NCBI RefSeq assembly: GCF_024170225.1
Contig: NZ_JALJXU010000003.1
Location: forward strand, 1-64,000
Source of the DNA: Streptococcus gallinaceus
GTDB lineage: Bacteria; Bacillota; Bacilli; Lactobacillales; Streptococcaceae
Length of the DNA stretch: 64,000 nt
Direction of reading: 5' to 3'
Of this stretch, positions 45,728-54,810 are shown in pieces. Positions within the stretch are counted from its first letter, which is position 1. The number at the start of each line of letters is the position of its first letter. Under the pieces are notes generated by a model. That model did no database searches. It saw only the letters and a list, made by a program, of their open reading frames with translations, and was not told the DNA's origin. The position numbers were made by a program, and so were the translations under genes.

Positions 45728-47173
45728 TTACTGTGTAATTTCTCTGTAGAGCCAAATGTATTTTTCAGCGGAAACTGGCCAGCTGACATCTTTTTCCATA
45801 GCTTGCTCGACTAGTTTTGTCCAATCCTGTGGTCGTTCGTAATAGGTTTCAAGTGCCAAGTCATAGACGTACTTCATGCTTTGAGCATTTTTCCCGAAGA
45901 AACTAAATCCTGTACCCTGGAGATTTTCTCGGTTATAAGGGATAACGGTATCTCGTAGTCCACCCGTTTCACGTACCAAAGGAAGTGTACCGTAATGCAT
46001 GGAAATGAGCTGACTGATGCCACATGGTTCAAAGATGGATGGCATGAGGAAGAGGTCGCTCGCTGCATAGATTTGATGAGCAAGAGGCTCGTTGTAGCCA
46101 CGGTAGAAGGCGAATTTATCCGGATAAGCTTCTTTAAAATGATTGAATGCATTTTCGATATCTTGCTCGCCATTTCCCAAAACCACAAACTGAACTCTAG
46201 CTTGAAGCATATGGCCTAGCATCTCTGTCAAAAGATAGAACCCTTTTTGGTAAGTCAGACGCGAAACAATGCCGACGAGGAGAGTGTCTTCGTCTTGGGG
46301 CAAGCCAAACTGTGCCTGCAAGGCTAGCTTATTCGCCTTTTTATCAGCTAAGTGTTGGCTATCAAATGGCTTGACAAGGGCAGGATCGGTTTGTGGATTC
46401 CAGACATCGTAGTCAATTCCGTTGACGATACCGCAAAGGTCATGTTGGCGGAGAGCAAGGACATGCTGCATATTTTCGCCAAAGTCTTCGGTTAAAATTT
46501 CCTGCGCATAGGTTTCCGAAACGGTCGTTACCTTGTCTGCGTAAAGGATGCCTAACTTCATAAAACTAATACAGTCATCGTAGAAGCGTGCAGTGCCATC
46601 CAGATAGTAACCGTAGTCCATACCGAGCGCAGACCAGAGGGATTGTTTGTTGAAAATGCCTTGGAAAGCTAGATTATGAATGGTAAAGACGTGCTTGACT
46701 TGTCGAAATTCTTCCCGGTAGCTATAAAATGTACGGCAAAGAAATGGCAGTGCAGCAGTGTGCCAGTCATGGCTATGGATAATGTCTGGAAAGTAGTTGA
46801 GGGCTTCTAACAAACGGCAAGTTGCGTGTTGGAAGAAACCAAAGCGCATGGCATCGTCATCGTAACCGTAGAGATTTTCACGCTCGAAGAAGTCGCGGTG
46901 TTCGATAAAGTAGAAGGTAACTCCGTCTACGACTTGTTGATAGACATTGGCCATAGATTGAATATCACCAGCTCGCACATCAAAACTCGAAACATAGGTA
47001 AAGTCTGTGTGATTGTTTTTGGCAATTTTCAAATAGAGGGGAAGGACCACACGAACGTCCATTCCTTGCTTGACCAATTCCTTTGGAAGGGAACCGATAA
47101 CATCCGCCAAGCCACCTGTTTTGATAAAAGGGAGCCCTTCAGAAGCCACAAAGAGAATCGATTTTTTTGACAT
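45728..47173 (-). CDS. glgA: Glycogen synthase (ADP-glucose)
   Basis: The 481-residue GT5 enzyme begins SILFVASEGLPFIKTGGLAD, where the KTGGL motif binds ADP-glucose. The middle contains SHDWHTAALPFL, and the C-terminal part has GIVSRLTYQKGFYLLTEML and MPSIFEPCGISQLISMHYGT. It elongates alpha-1,4-glucan chains. It lies between glgD and glgB in one operon. Confidence 0.96.
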   Translation of the reverse strand: MSKKSILFVASEGLPFIKTGGLADVIGSLPKELVKQGMDVRVVLPLYLKIAKNNHTDFTYVSSFDVRAGDIQSMANVYQQVVDGVTFYFIEHRDFFERENLYGYDDDAMRFGFFQHATCRLLEALNYFPDIIHSHDWHTAALPFLCRTFYSYREEFRQVKHVFTIHNLAFQGIFNKQSLWSALGMDYGYYLDGTARFYDDCISFMKLGILYADKVTTVSETYAQEILTEDFGENMQHVLALRQHDLCGIVNGIDYDVWNPQTDPALVKPFDSQHLADKKANKLALQAQFGLPQDEDTLLVGIVSRLTYQKGFYLLTEMLGHMLQARVQFVVLGNGEQDIENAFNHFKEAYPDKFAFYRGYNEPLAHQIYAASDLFLMPSIFEPCGISQLISMHYGTLPLVRETGGLRDTVIPYNRENLQGTGFSFFGKNAQSMKYVYDLALETYYERPQDWTKLVEQAMEKDVSWPVSAEKYIWLYREITQ

Positions 47174-47188
47174 GGTGTATCCTTTCTC

Positions 47189-48304
47189 TTAAATGAGGTG
47201 GTGTGCCTTGATGTAGGCAGGTGCTTCCGGTGTCCCCTTGATGTCGATGGAGTGAGTGATGGTAGTCGACTTGTCAATAATAGCATTTTCAATGGTTGCA
47301 CCAGATTTGATGGTCACTCCATTTAGGATAATAGAATTTTTGACAGAGACACCTTCTTCGATAATGACATCACGGTCAATGACAGAGTTTTCTACCTCAC
47401 CGTTGATATAAGCACCGTTGGAAATCAAGCTGCCGGATACTTCTGCCAGAGGGCCGTAAAGACAAGGAGAACTGTCGCTCGTTTGCGTATGAATCGGCCA
47501 GTTTTGCTTGAAGAGGAGTCGGCGCGTGTTACGGTCAATCAATTCAAGCTGGGTATTAAAGTAAGCCTCAACAGTATTGATACAGGCTACATAGTCACGG
47601 TGTGCATAGCCCATAATCTTGTATTGGTCTACTACGTCACGAATAATGTCCTTGAGCCAGTAGAGGGCAGAAACCTTGTTAGCGCGCTCAATCAATTCTA
47701 AAAACAGGCTACGTTTCATGAAGTAGGCTTCGAGTGATACGGACCGATTTTTATATTTTCCATGATTTTCGTCGAATTCGATAATGCGCTTGTCATCATC
47801 AAATTTCAATGTTTGGCAACCGATAAAGGCTTCTTTGGCATTGGTCACGTTTTTGTAGAGAACGGTAATGTCTGCACCAGTCTCCACATGTTCTTCCATA
47901 ACCTTTGTATAATCCTGGCTATAGATAAAGTAAGATGGAACGATCAGGACGTATTCCTTGTTTGACTTTTCAATGTAGTGGACATTGTCTGAAAATGCTT
48001 TGACATCGTGCTGGTAGATAGAGTTTGGATCTGTCACACTATTGAGCAGACGCAATTTGCCCCGTTTGCTGTTGATGTTGTAGTGCTTTCCGGTACCGAC
48101 GTGCTGGATAGTGGAGCGCATCTTGGCAGGCATGTAGACTTGGAACTCAGTAATACCAGAGTTGGACATGTTGGACAAGACAAAGTCAATCAAGCGGTAG
48201 CGCCCGAGAAATCCAAAGGCTTGCACACCACGGTGTCCCATAATATCTCCAAAATGAACGTTTGTACCTTCGATGTTGACGATTCCAAGAGTATTTCTAA
48301 GCAT
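47189..48304 (-). CDS. glgD: GlgD, glucose-1-phosphate adenylyltransferase-like subunit
   Basis: The 371-residue protein has the nucleotidyltransferase fold but the catalytic N-terminal loop is changed: where GlgC has [16 protein letters not shown], GlgD has [21 protein letters not shown] left-handed beta-helix closes the C-terminus ([20 protein letters not shown]). In Firmicutes GlgD is a regulatory partner that raises GlgC activity. It overlaps glgC by eight bases (ATGCTTAG), so the two are translated together. Confidence 0.94.
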   Translation of the reverse strand: MLRNTLGIVNIEGTNVHFGDIMGHRGVQAFGFLGRYRLIDFVLSNMSNSGITEFQVYMPAKMRSTIQHVGTGKHYNINSKRGKLRLLNSVTDPNSIYQHDVKAFSDNVHYIEKSNKEYVLIVPSYFIYSQDYTKVMEEHVETGADITVLYKNVTNAKEAFIGCQTLKFDDDKRIIEFDENHGKYKNRSVSLEAYFMKRSLFLELIERANKVSALYWLKDIIRDVVDQYKIMGYAHRDYVACINTVEAYFNTQLELIDRNTRRLLFKQNWPIHTQTSDSSPCLYGPLAEVSGSLISNGAYINGEVENSVIDRDVIIEEGVSVKNSIILNGVTIKSGATIENAIIDKSTTITHSIDIKGTPEAPAYIKAHHLI

Positions 48305-49445
48305 CTGTATCCTCCTTTACTTTGCTTACATTTTTGTCAATGAGGAGGATTGCATCTGGTGTTCCCGCAAGCGAGCTACCGTCAGCAATTTTAATTCCTT
48401 CAGCAACGATAACATAATCTAATTCAACATTTTCTCCAATCTGCGCATTCGGTAAAATCACAGAATTTTTAACGACAGCTCCCTCCTTGATTTGGGCATC
48501 TGTAGACACAATAGAATGTTCTACATAGCCATCGATGATAGCACCTTTGTCGATATAGGCGCTCTTAACCGTCGCATTTGAGCCAATCACTTGAGCGGGA
48601 GAACCAGTGTCTTCAGAGTAGATTTTCCAAGTAGGGTCAAAAAGATTGAGGTCGTCATTGTGGTCAATCAAGTCCATATTGGATTCCCAGAGACTATTGA
48701 CCGTACCCACATCTTTCCAGTAGCCACGGAATGGATAAGCATAAAGCTTGCGACCGTCTTCAAGGTATTTTGGAATGAGGTCATGACCAAAATCGTGAGA
48801 AGAAGTGTCTAATTTTTCATCTTCCAGTAGGTATTTTTTCAAGGTTTTCCAAGTGAAGATGTAAATCCCCATGGAAGCAAGATTGCTCTTAGGATCCGCA
48901 GGTTTTTCTTCGAACTCTTCGATGCGGTAATCTTCATCGGTATTCATGATACCAAAACGAGACGCCTCTTTTATCGGAACTTCGATAACGGCAATGGTGG
49001 CATCTGCCCCTTTTTCAATGTGAGATTCGAGCAATTTGTCATAATTCATCTTGTAGATGTGGTCACCTGACAAAATGAGGACATATTCTGGCTCATGTAA
49101 ATCGATAAAATCAATATTTTGAGTGATTGCATCAGCTGTACCTTGGTAAAGTCCAAAACCTTCGATTTTTTCACGTGGAGGCAGGACAAATACACCTGAA
49201 CCATGTACATCTAGTCCCCAGCGTTGCGACTGGGCAACATAAGAGTTGAGCAGGACAGATTCATACTGTGTGAGGACACCAACAATATCGATACCCGAAT
49301 TAGCACAGTTGCTGAGAGGGAAGTCAATAATGCGATATTTGCCACCGAATGCTACCGCTGGTTTTGCGACTTTTTGTGTCAAACCTTCCAAGCGCGTCCC
49401 GCGTCCGCCGGCCAAAATCATTGCTAATAACTTGTTTTGTGCCAA
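48297..49445 (-). CDS. glgC: Glucose-1-phosphate adenylyltransferase
   Basis: The product has the catalytic loop [20 protein letters not shown], sugar-binding segments ([37 protein letters not shown]) and a C-terminal beta-helix ([20 protein letters not shown]). It makes ADP-glucose, the first step of glycogen synthesis. I take the TTG at 49445 as start, eight bases after AAGGAG. The GTG at 49454 lies on the ribosome site itself. It heads the glycogen operon and has a cre-like site upstream. Confidence 0.95.
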   Translation of the reverse strand: MAQNKLLAMILAGGRGTRLEGLTQKVAKPAVAFGGKYRIIDFPLSNCANSGIDIVGVLTQYESVLLNSYVAQSQRWGLDVHGSGVFVLPPREKIEGFGLYQGTADAITQNIDFIDLHEPEYVLILSGDHIYKMNYDKLLESHIEKGADATIAVIEVPIKEASRFGIMNTDEDYRIEEFEEKPADPKSNLASMGIYIFTWKTLKKYLLEDEKLDTSSHDFGHDLIPKYLEDGRKLYAYPFRGYWKDVGTVNSLWESNMDLIDHNDDLNLFDPTWKIYSEDTGSPAQVIGSNATVKSAYIDKGAIIDGYVEHSIVSTDAQIKEGAVVKNSVILPNAQIGENVELDYVIVAEGIKIADGSSLAGTPDAILLIDKNVSKVKEDTDA

Positions 49446-49476
49446 AATAATCACTCCTTATTTGTTTAATAACTTC

Positions 49477-49516
49477 ATTATATCATTATCAAGGGATAAA
49501 AGAAAGCGTTTTCTTG
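49477..49516 (-). promoter_or_regulatory. glg promoter with candidate cre site
   Basis: On the minus strand TATAAT lies at 49482-49477. Upstream, AAGAAAACGCTTTCTT (about 49515-49500) resembles a catabolite responsive element, with the central CG and pseudo-palindrome, and overlaps the -35 region. CcpA binding there would repress glycogen synthesis; only sequence similarity supports it. Confidence 0.5.
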
Positions 49517-49601
49517 TATAAAAATGAAAATCTTTCATCGTTTAAAAGAAAACAGTATTTTCAAAAAAGGATGAAAAAAGACAACCCGAAGGTCGTCGTA
49601 T

Positions 49602-50081
49602 TTAGTCTTCTCCAAAAAGCTTAGTTTCCGTTCGTCCGATACAGTGATGTTCCTCATCCCAGTAATGTACCCGCTCAAAAGAGCCTTTTCTCCAGTAAAG
49701 GGGAAGTCGGTTACGGATGTCATCCTGCATTGGAATAGTGTCCAATACATCAATGGACCACCACTTGGGAGTGCCTTCCGCGGACTGGTTGAGGACCTGC
49801 CCTTCAAAGTCTGTACATAAGAAGTCGTAGTAGACATAGCGCTCAGGAATGGCGGGATTGATGAAGCCAGAGATTCCCTTTAGTTCCAAGTTTAAGGCGG
49901 TCAATCCTGTCTCTTCCTTTAACTCTCTTAGAGCAGCACTGAAGACAGTCTCTGCAAATTCAACCTTGCCGCCTGGCTGAATCCAGCCTTTAAAATTATC
50001 GTGTTGACGATCTAGCAAGAGTACCTGATTATCTTTTTTTACGCAAATGTTTACCCAGCATTTGACCCTTTCCTCAGTCAT
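49602..50081 (-). CDS. Nudix hydrolase next to the capsule regulator
   Basis: The 159-residue protein has the Nudix box GGKVEFAETVFSAALRELKE followed by ETGLTA. The N-terminus (VKCWVNICVKKDNQVLLLDR) and the C-terminal YWRKGSFERVHYWDEEHHC are typical of 8-oxo-dGTP diphosphatase-like proteins. Its ATG overlaps the end of the LysR gene by eight bases, so both are one translational unit diverging from the capsule operon. The substrate is unknown. Confidence 0.85.
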   Translation of the reverse strand: MTEERVKCWVNICVKKDNQVLLLDRQHDNFKGWIQPGGKVEFAETVFSAALRELKEETGLTALNLELKGISGFINPAIPERYVYYDFLCTDFEGQVLNQSAEGTPKWWSIDVLDTIPMQDDIRNRLPLYWRKGSFERVHYWDEEHHCIGRTETKLFGED

Positions 50082-50982
50082 TGAATTGGACCTCTTCTAG
50101 TAAGTAGTTGATAAACCGTTCTCCCATATTGGACAGATTTGTTTTTTCATGTTGGATGTAAATCAATTCGATTTCGTCGTCAATTTCAAGCGGGATAGAT
50201 ACGATATTATCCCCATTGAGATTACTGTTGAGAATCCCCGTCGCAATGGTATAGCCATCGAGACCAATCAAGAGATTGAAAAGAGTGGCACGGTCAGAGA
50301 CGACAATGGACTTTTTATGGTGTTCTTGTGACAGGATTTCCTCAGAAAAATAGAAAGAATTATGAATCCCTTGTTCGTAGCTGAGGTAAGGAAATTCAGT
50401 CAAGTCATCCAATCGCACAGAGGTTTTCTGGGCAAGCGGATTGGTCTTGCTGACAAAAACATGGGGATGGGCAGTGAAAAGTGGTGTGTACTTGATCCGA
50501 TTGTCCTCAAACATTTTCAGCAAGACATCGCGGTTGAAATTATTTAGAAAGAGAACACCGATTTCTGAACGGAAATTTTTGATGTCGTCGATAATTTCCC
50601 AAGTCCGTGTCTCCCGTAAAAAGAGTTCATAATCTGCCATGTCTGTCTTTTTCAGGAGGGAGACAAAGGCATTGACCACAAAGGCGTAGTGCTGAGAGGA
50701 CACGCTAAAGAGCTCTCGCTTGGTATTTGGATTTTTATACCGTTCTTCCAAGAGTTCTGTCTGTTCCACTACTTGACGGGCATAGGAAAGAAATTCCATA
50801 CCATCCTTGGTTAAGGTAATTCCTTTTGGATGACGGTGAAAAATCTCAATCCCCATCTCTTTTTCTAGGTCACGTACAGCGTTGGAAAGACTGGGTTGGG
50901 TGATAAAAAGTTGCTTGGAAGCCTCGTTCATAGAACCAGTCTCGGCAATCTTGATGATGTAGTGTAGTTGTTGAATTCTCAT
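50074..50982 (-). CDS. cpsY: LysR-family regulator, CpsY/MtaR-like
   Basis: The 302-residue protein starts with the LysR winged helix (MRIQQLHYIIKIAETGSMNE; ITQPSLSNAVRDLEKEMGIE) and a substrate-binding-like effector domain (about 90-295). It is divergent from the capsule operon with 174 bases between, the position of cpsY in other streptococci. Members of this group (CpsY/MtaR) control methionine uptake and cell-surface traits rather than capsule alone. The symbol rests on position and family. Confidence 0.8.
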   Translation of the reverse strand: MRIQQLHYIIKIAETGSMNEASKQLFITQPSLSNAVRDLEKEMGIEIFHRHPKGITLTKDGMEFLSYARQVVEQTELLEERYKNPNTKRELFSVSSQHYAFVVNAFVSLLKKTDMADYELFLRETRTWEIIDDIKNFRSEIGVLFLNNFNRDVLLKMFEDNRIKYTPLFTAHPHVFVSKTNPLAQKTSVRLDDLTEFPYLSYEQGIHNSFYFSEEILSQEHHKKSIVVSDRATLFNLLIGLDGYTIATGILNSNLNGDNIVSIPLEIDDEIELIYIQHEKTNLSNMGERFINYLLEEVQFND

Positions 50983-51049
50983 AAGAATAGTGTAGCTAAA
51001 AAAAATAAAAGATTCAAGTGAAATAAAAAATGTTTCCTCGGTATTTCTC

Positions 51050-51078
51050 TTGGTATTTAGAGAAAATTATGTTATATT
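51050..51078 (+). promoter_or_regulatory. Capsule operon promoter
   Basis: TTGGTA (51050-51055), 17 bases and TATATT (51073-51078). Upstream GGTATTT occurs twice (51040 and 51052), a possible LysR contact. A 10-bp inverted repeat (51115-51124 with 51132-51141) lies in the leader before the AGGAGG. Confidence 0.65.
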
Positions 51079-51156
51079 ACTTAAGATAATGAATTATATA
51101 GAAGAGATGAAATAATCTCAAAATGAATATTATTTTGAGATATCTTAGGAGGCAGA

Positions 51157-52620
51157 ATGGCTAAAAATAGCAGTCGCCAGCGTCATGAAAAGAAATCCAA
51201 GACTGGTACGATTATTAACACTACTTTATTGATTTTATATACAGGATTGGTTGGTGCGTTGATGTATCTGATTGTTGCAAAGCAATTTCTACATTTTAGA
51301 CAACTTCACGTGATTGTGCCAATAGTTCTGTTGCTTGTTTGGCTTTTAGCGCTCATTGCGATACTAAAGAAAAAAGTCAAAGTATTGACAGCAGTTTGTT
51401 TAGTGCTTTTTTTGCTAGGAGTGACTGGACTGATTTTTACTTATAAATCAGCCGCTGACTTGACACAAAAATTCAACAGCACAGCTTCATATTCTGAGAT
51501 TGAGATGAGCGTGGTTGTGGCTAAAGATAGCACGGTCAATAATCTGAGCGAATTGAGTGAAGTGCAGTCTCCTTTAGCGAGTGATCGTGACAACATCGAA
51601 GCCCTTTTAGGGAAAGCTCGCCTTGAGAAAAATGTCAATTTGACACCGGTTGAAACAGCCTCTTATCAATCTGCCTACGAAACAATCATGGCAGATAAGT
51701 CAAAGGCGATGGTTCTCAACAGCGCTTATAGCAGCCTTCTTGAGTTAAACGATGCTGACTATGTTTCAAAAATCAAAACACTTTATACTTATAAAATTAG
51801 TAAAAAAGTGAGCGTCAAGAAGTCATCAGACAAGCAGAAAGATCCAAATGTATTCAATATCTATATTAGTGGTATTGATACCTATGGTTCAATTTCTACC
51901 GTATCTCGATCAGATGTCAATATCATCATGACAGTCAATATGGATACCCACAAGGTCCTTCTCACAACAACTCCACGTGATTCTTATGTGAAAATTCCAG
52001 ACGGTGGTGGAAATCAGTACGATAAGTTGACCCACGCAGGTGTCTATGGTGTTGAAACATCTATGAAAACCTTGGAGAATCTCTACGGTATCGATATTGA
52101 TTACTACGCTCGGATCAACTTTACATCCTTTATGAAGTTGATTGATGCAGTTGGCGGTGTAGAAGTGAATAATCCAACGGCCTTCACAGCCGGTGGCCAA
52201 ACATTTGAAGCAGGGACGATTCAACTTGATTCAGCTTCTGCCTTGCGTTTTGTTCGTGAACGTTATTCATTAGCAGGCGGTGACCACGACCGTGGACGAA
52301 ATCAAGAACGCGTCATTGCAGCTTTGATCAAGAAACTAGCAAGCTTCCAATCATTGACGAATATTTCAGATGTGGTGACGTCTTTACAGGATTCTGTTCA
52401 GACTAATATGTCCTTGGATAGTATGATGACCATTGCCAATGCTCAGTTGTCATCAGGTGGTCAATTCGCTGTTACTTCACAAGATGTCACTGGTACTGGC
52501 TCAACAGGAGAATTGTCTTCTTATGCGATGCCAGGATATGCTCTCTATATGTTATCTCTTGATCAAGCAAGTGTCGACACAGCTAAAGCAGCAATTAATA
52601 GTACAATGGAGGGAAAATAA
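51157..52620 (+). CDS. wzg: Capsule LytR-CpsA-Psr protein
   Basis: The 487-residue protein has a basic N-terminus, three membrane segments (IINTTLLILYTGLVGALMYL; VIVPIVLLLVWLLALIAIL; VCLVLFLLGVTGLIF), a DNA-PPF-type accessory domain and the LCP catalytic domain (about 240-450) with TTPRDSYVKIPDGGGNQYDK and VRERYSLAGGDHDRGRNQER. LCP enzymes attach capsule to peptidoglycan. It is the first gene of the capsule operon and runs directly into wzh (adjacent stop and start). Confidence 0.95.
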   Translation: MAKNSSRQRHEKKSKTGTIINTTLLILYTGLVGALMYLIVAKQFLHFRQLHVIVPIVLLLVWLLALIAILKKKVKVLTAVCLVLFLLGVTGLIFTYKSAADLTQKFNSTASYSEIEMSVVVAKDSTVNNLSELSEVQSPLASDRDNIEALLGKARLEKNVNLTPVETASYQSAYETIMADKSKAMVLNSAYSSLLELNDADYVSKIKTLYTYKISKKVSVKKSSDKQKDPNVFNIYISGIDTYGSISTVSRSDVNIIMTVNMDTHKVLLTTTPRDSYVKIPDGGGNQYDKLTHAGVYGVETSMKTLENLYGIDIDYYARINFTSFMKLIDAVGGVEVNNPTAFTAGGQTFEAGTIQLDSASALRFVRERYSLAGGDHDRGRNQERVIAALIKKLASFQSLTNISDVVTSLQDSVQTNMSLDSMMTIANAQLSSGGQFAVTSQDVTGTGSTGELSSYAMPGYALYMLSLDQASVDTAKAAINSTMEGK

Positions 52621-53352
52621 GTGATTGATCTTCATTCACACATTGTATTTAATGTAGACGATGGACCGGATACTTTGGAAGAAAGTCTTTCTTTGATAGA
52701 AGAAGCCTATCGGCAGGGAGTTCGAACTATTGTATCAACCTCACACCGCCGAAAAGGGATGTTTGAAACACCTGAGGAAGAAATCCTCGCGAATTTTCAA
52801 ATTGTCAAAGTAGAAGCTGAAAAACGATTTGATGGCTTGACTATCTTATATGGTGGAGAGCTCTATTATAGAAATTCTATCTTAAAGAAACTGGAAACTG
52901 GAGTATTTCCTACCTTAAATGGGACACGATTTGCGTTAGTTGAATTTTCAGGTGGAACTCCTTGGCAAGAAATACGCCAAGCCTTGGCTAATGTCCAAAT
53001 GATTGGTCTAACACCTGTTGTTGCCCACATTGAACGCTACGATGTCTTGGAATTCAAAGAAGAACGCGTGCGTGAATTGATTAACATGGGATGCTATATG
53101 CAGGTAAATAGTAATCATGTATTGAAGCCAAAATTGTTTGGCGACAAGGAAAAGATTTATAAAAAACGAGGTCGTTATTTCCTAGAAAAAGACCTGATTC
53201 ACTTTATTTCAAGCGATATGCATAATCTGGACAGACGTCCGCCTTTCATGCAAGAAGCTTACCAAGTAGTAGAAAAAGAATATGGCACAAATTATGCCCG
53301 TGCAATTTTTTATGATAATGCTGAAACGATTTTAGCAGATGAATTTATTTAG
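52621..53352 (+). CDS. wzh: Capsule tyrosine-protein phosphatase (PHP type)
   Basis: The 243-residue protein starts MIDLHSHIVFNVDDGPDTLE, the metal-binding PHP motif, with further ligands in STSHRRKGMF, LYGGELYY, VVAHIERYD and ISSDMHNLDRRP. It is the manganese-dependent phosphatase that removes phosphate from Wze. The start is GTG directly after the wzg stop. The order wzg-wzh-wzd-wze follows the pneumococcal pattern rather than the wzg-wzd-wze-wzh order of S. suis serotype 2. Confidence 0.95.
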   Translation: MIDLHSHIVFNVDDGPDTLEESLSLIEEAYRQGVRTIVSTSHRRKGMFETPEEEILANFQIVKVEAEKRFDGLTILYGGELYYRNSILKKLETGVFPTLNGTRFALVEFSGGTPWQEIRQALANVQMIGLTPVVAHIERYDVLEFKEERVRELINMGCYMQVNSNHVLKPKLFGDKEKIYKKRGRYFLEKDLIHFISSDMHNLDRRPPFMQEAYQVVEKEYGTNYARAIFYDNAETILADEFI

Positions 53353-53360
53353 GAGAAAAA

Positions 53361-54050
53361 ATGAATACCAAAGACCAAACGATTGAAATTGATGTGTTGC
53401 AGTTGTTACACAAAATATGGGATAAAAAAGTACTAATATCCTTTGCCGGAATTTTCTTTGCAGCAGTTTCCTTCCTATATAGTACTTTGGTTGTTGTGCC
53501 AAAATATGATGCTACAACTCGTATTTATGTTGTAAACAAAACAGGTGAAGCTTCTGTAATAACAGCCCAAGATTTGCAAGCAGGCTCTTTTTTAGTTAAC
53601 GACTATAAGGAAATTATTACCTCAAGTGACGTCCTCAATAAAGTTGTTGAAAGAGAAGGGCTCAATATGACAGCAGGTGAACTGGGCAGTAAAGTTTCTG
53701 TTGATATCCCGACTAATACGCGGGTTATTTCGATTAGTGTGCGTGATAGCGAACCTAAAATGGCTAGTCAGTTAGCAGACTCGGTTCGTGAAGTAGCAGC
53801 AGAAAAAATTAAAGAAGTAACCAAGGTAGAAGATGTCACTACTTTAGAAGCGGCGAAACTACCATCTTCTCCGTCAACTCCAAATACAAAACGGAATGTT
53901 TTGCTTGGGTTGATGGCTGGTTTTGTATCGGCCATCGCAGCAGTTGTTTTGTTCGAGTTGTTGGATGATCGGATTAAGCGCCCAGAAGATGTAGAAGAAG
54001 TATTAGGGCTTCCATTACTTGGTATTGTACCAAACTTTGAAAAAATGTAG
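53361..54050 (+). CDS. wzd: Capsule chain-length regulator (Wzz-like, kinase activator)
   Basis: The 229-residue protein has two membrane helices ([20 protein letters not shown] near residue 30; [20 protein letters not shown] near 185) around an external domain, with Pro-rich [11 protein letters not shown] before the second helix. It is the membrane partner that activates the Wze kinase and sets chain length. Confidence 0.94.
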   Translation: MNTKDQTIEIDVLQLLHKIWDKKVLISFAGIFFAAVSFLYSTLVVVPKYDATTRIYVVNKTGEASVITAQDLQAGSFLVNDYKEIITSSDVLNKVVEREGLNMTAGELGSKVSVDIPTNTRVISISVRDSEPKMASQLADSVREVAAEKIKEVTKVEDVTTLEAAKLPSSPSTPNTKRNVLLGLMAGFVSAIAAVVLFELLDDRIKRPEDVEEVLGLPLLGIVPNFEKM

Positions 54051-54061
54051 AGGAGAGAAAA

Positions 54062-54790
54062 ATGGGCATGTTAGAATTGGTGAATTCAAAAGGGCGTCAA
54101 TTAGCATCTGCTGATGAATACTATAACTCGGTTCGGGCAAATATTCAATTTAGCGGAATAGATTTGAAAACAATTGTATTGACTTCTGTACAGCCAAACG
54201 AAGGAAAAACAACTACATCAACGGGGTTGGCCATGTCGTTTGCTACAGCAGGATATAAGACATTATTAATTGATGCGGATACTCGAAATTCAGTACTATC
54301 TGGAACATTTACAGCACTAGGAGCAATTGAAGGTTTGACAAGCTACCTCTCAGGAAATGCTAGCTTGGGTGAAGTGATTTGTGACACAAATGTACCAAAT
54401 CTTTTGATTATTCCTTCTGGAAAACACACTCCAAATCCAACACGCTTGATTCAGAATGACCGTTTTTCAGATATGATGGAAAAGGTTCGTACGGTTTTTG
54501 ACTATGTGATTGTAGATTCGCCACCGATTGGTTTGGTAGTGGATGCAGCGATTATTGCTCAAAAGTGTGATGGTGTTGTTCTGGTTACGGGAGCAGGCAG
54601 TGTGAAACGTCGCTTTCTTCTAAAAGCTAAAGAACAAATGGAAATGAGTGGTGCACAATTTTTAGGTGTCGTTCTTAATAAAGTCGATGTTGAGCAGAGC
54701 CGATACGGTTCTTATGGAAATTATGGTTCATATGGGAAAGCAACAGAGAAAAAAGCAGTTAAACATCGTCGAATAAGAAAAGAAAATTAA
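54062..54790 (+). CDS. wze: Capsule tyrosine kinase
   Basis: The 242-residue BY-kinase has Walker [15 protein letters not shown], Walker A' [11 protein letters not shown] and Walker [15 protein letters not shown]. The C-terminus is a tyrosine cluster ([12 protein letters not shown]) that is autophosphorylated and dephosphorylated by Wzh. It controls polymer length and export with Wzd. Confidence 0.95.
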   Translation: MGMLELVNSKGRQLASADEYYNSVRANIQFSGIDLKTIVLTSVQPNEGKTTTSTGLAMSFATAGYKTLLIDADTRNSVLSGTFTALGAIEGLTSYLSGNASLGEVICDTNVPNLLIIPSGKHTPNPTRLIQNDRFSDMMEKVRTVFDYVIVDSPPIGLVVDAAIIAQKCDGVVLVTGAGSVKRRFLLKAKEQMEMSGAQFLGVVLNKVDVEQSRYGSYGNYGSYGKATEKKAVKHRRIRKEN

Positions 54791-54810
54791 TAAAAGGCTA
54801 GAAAAATATA

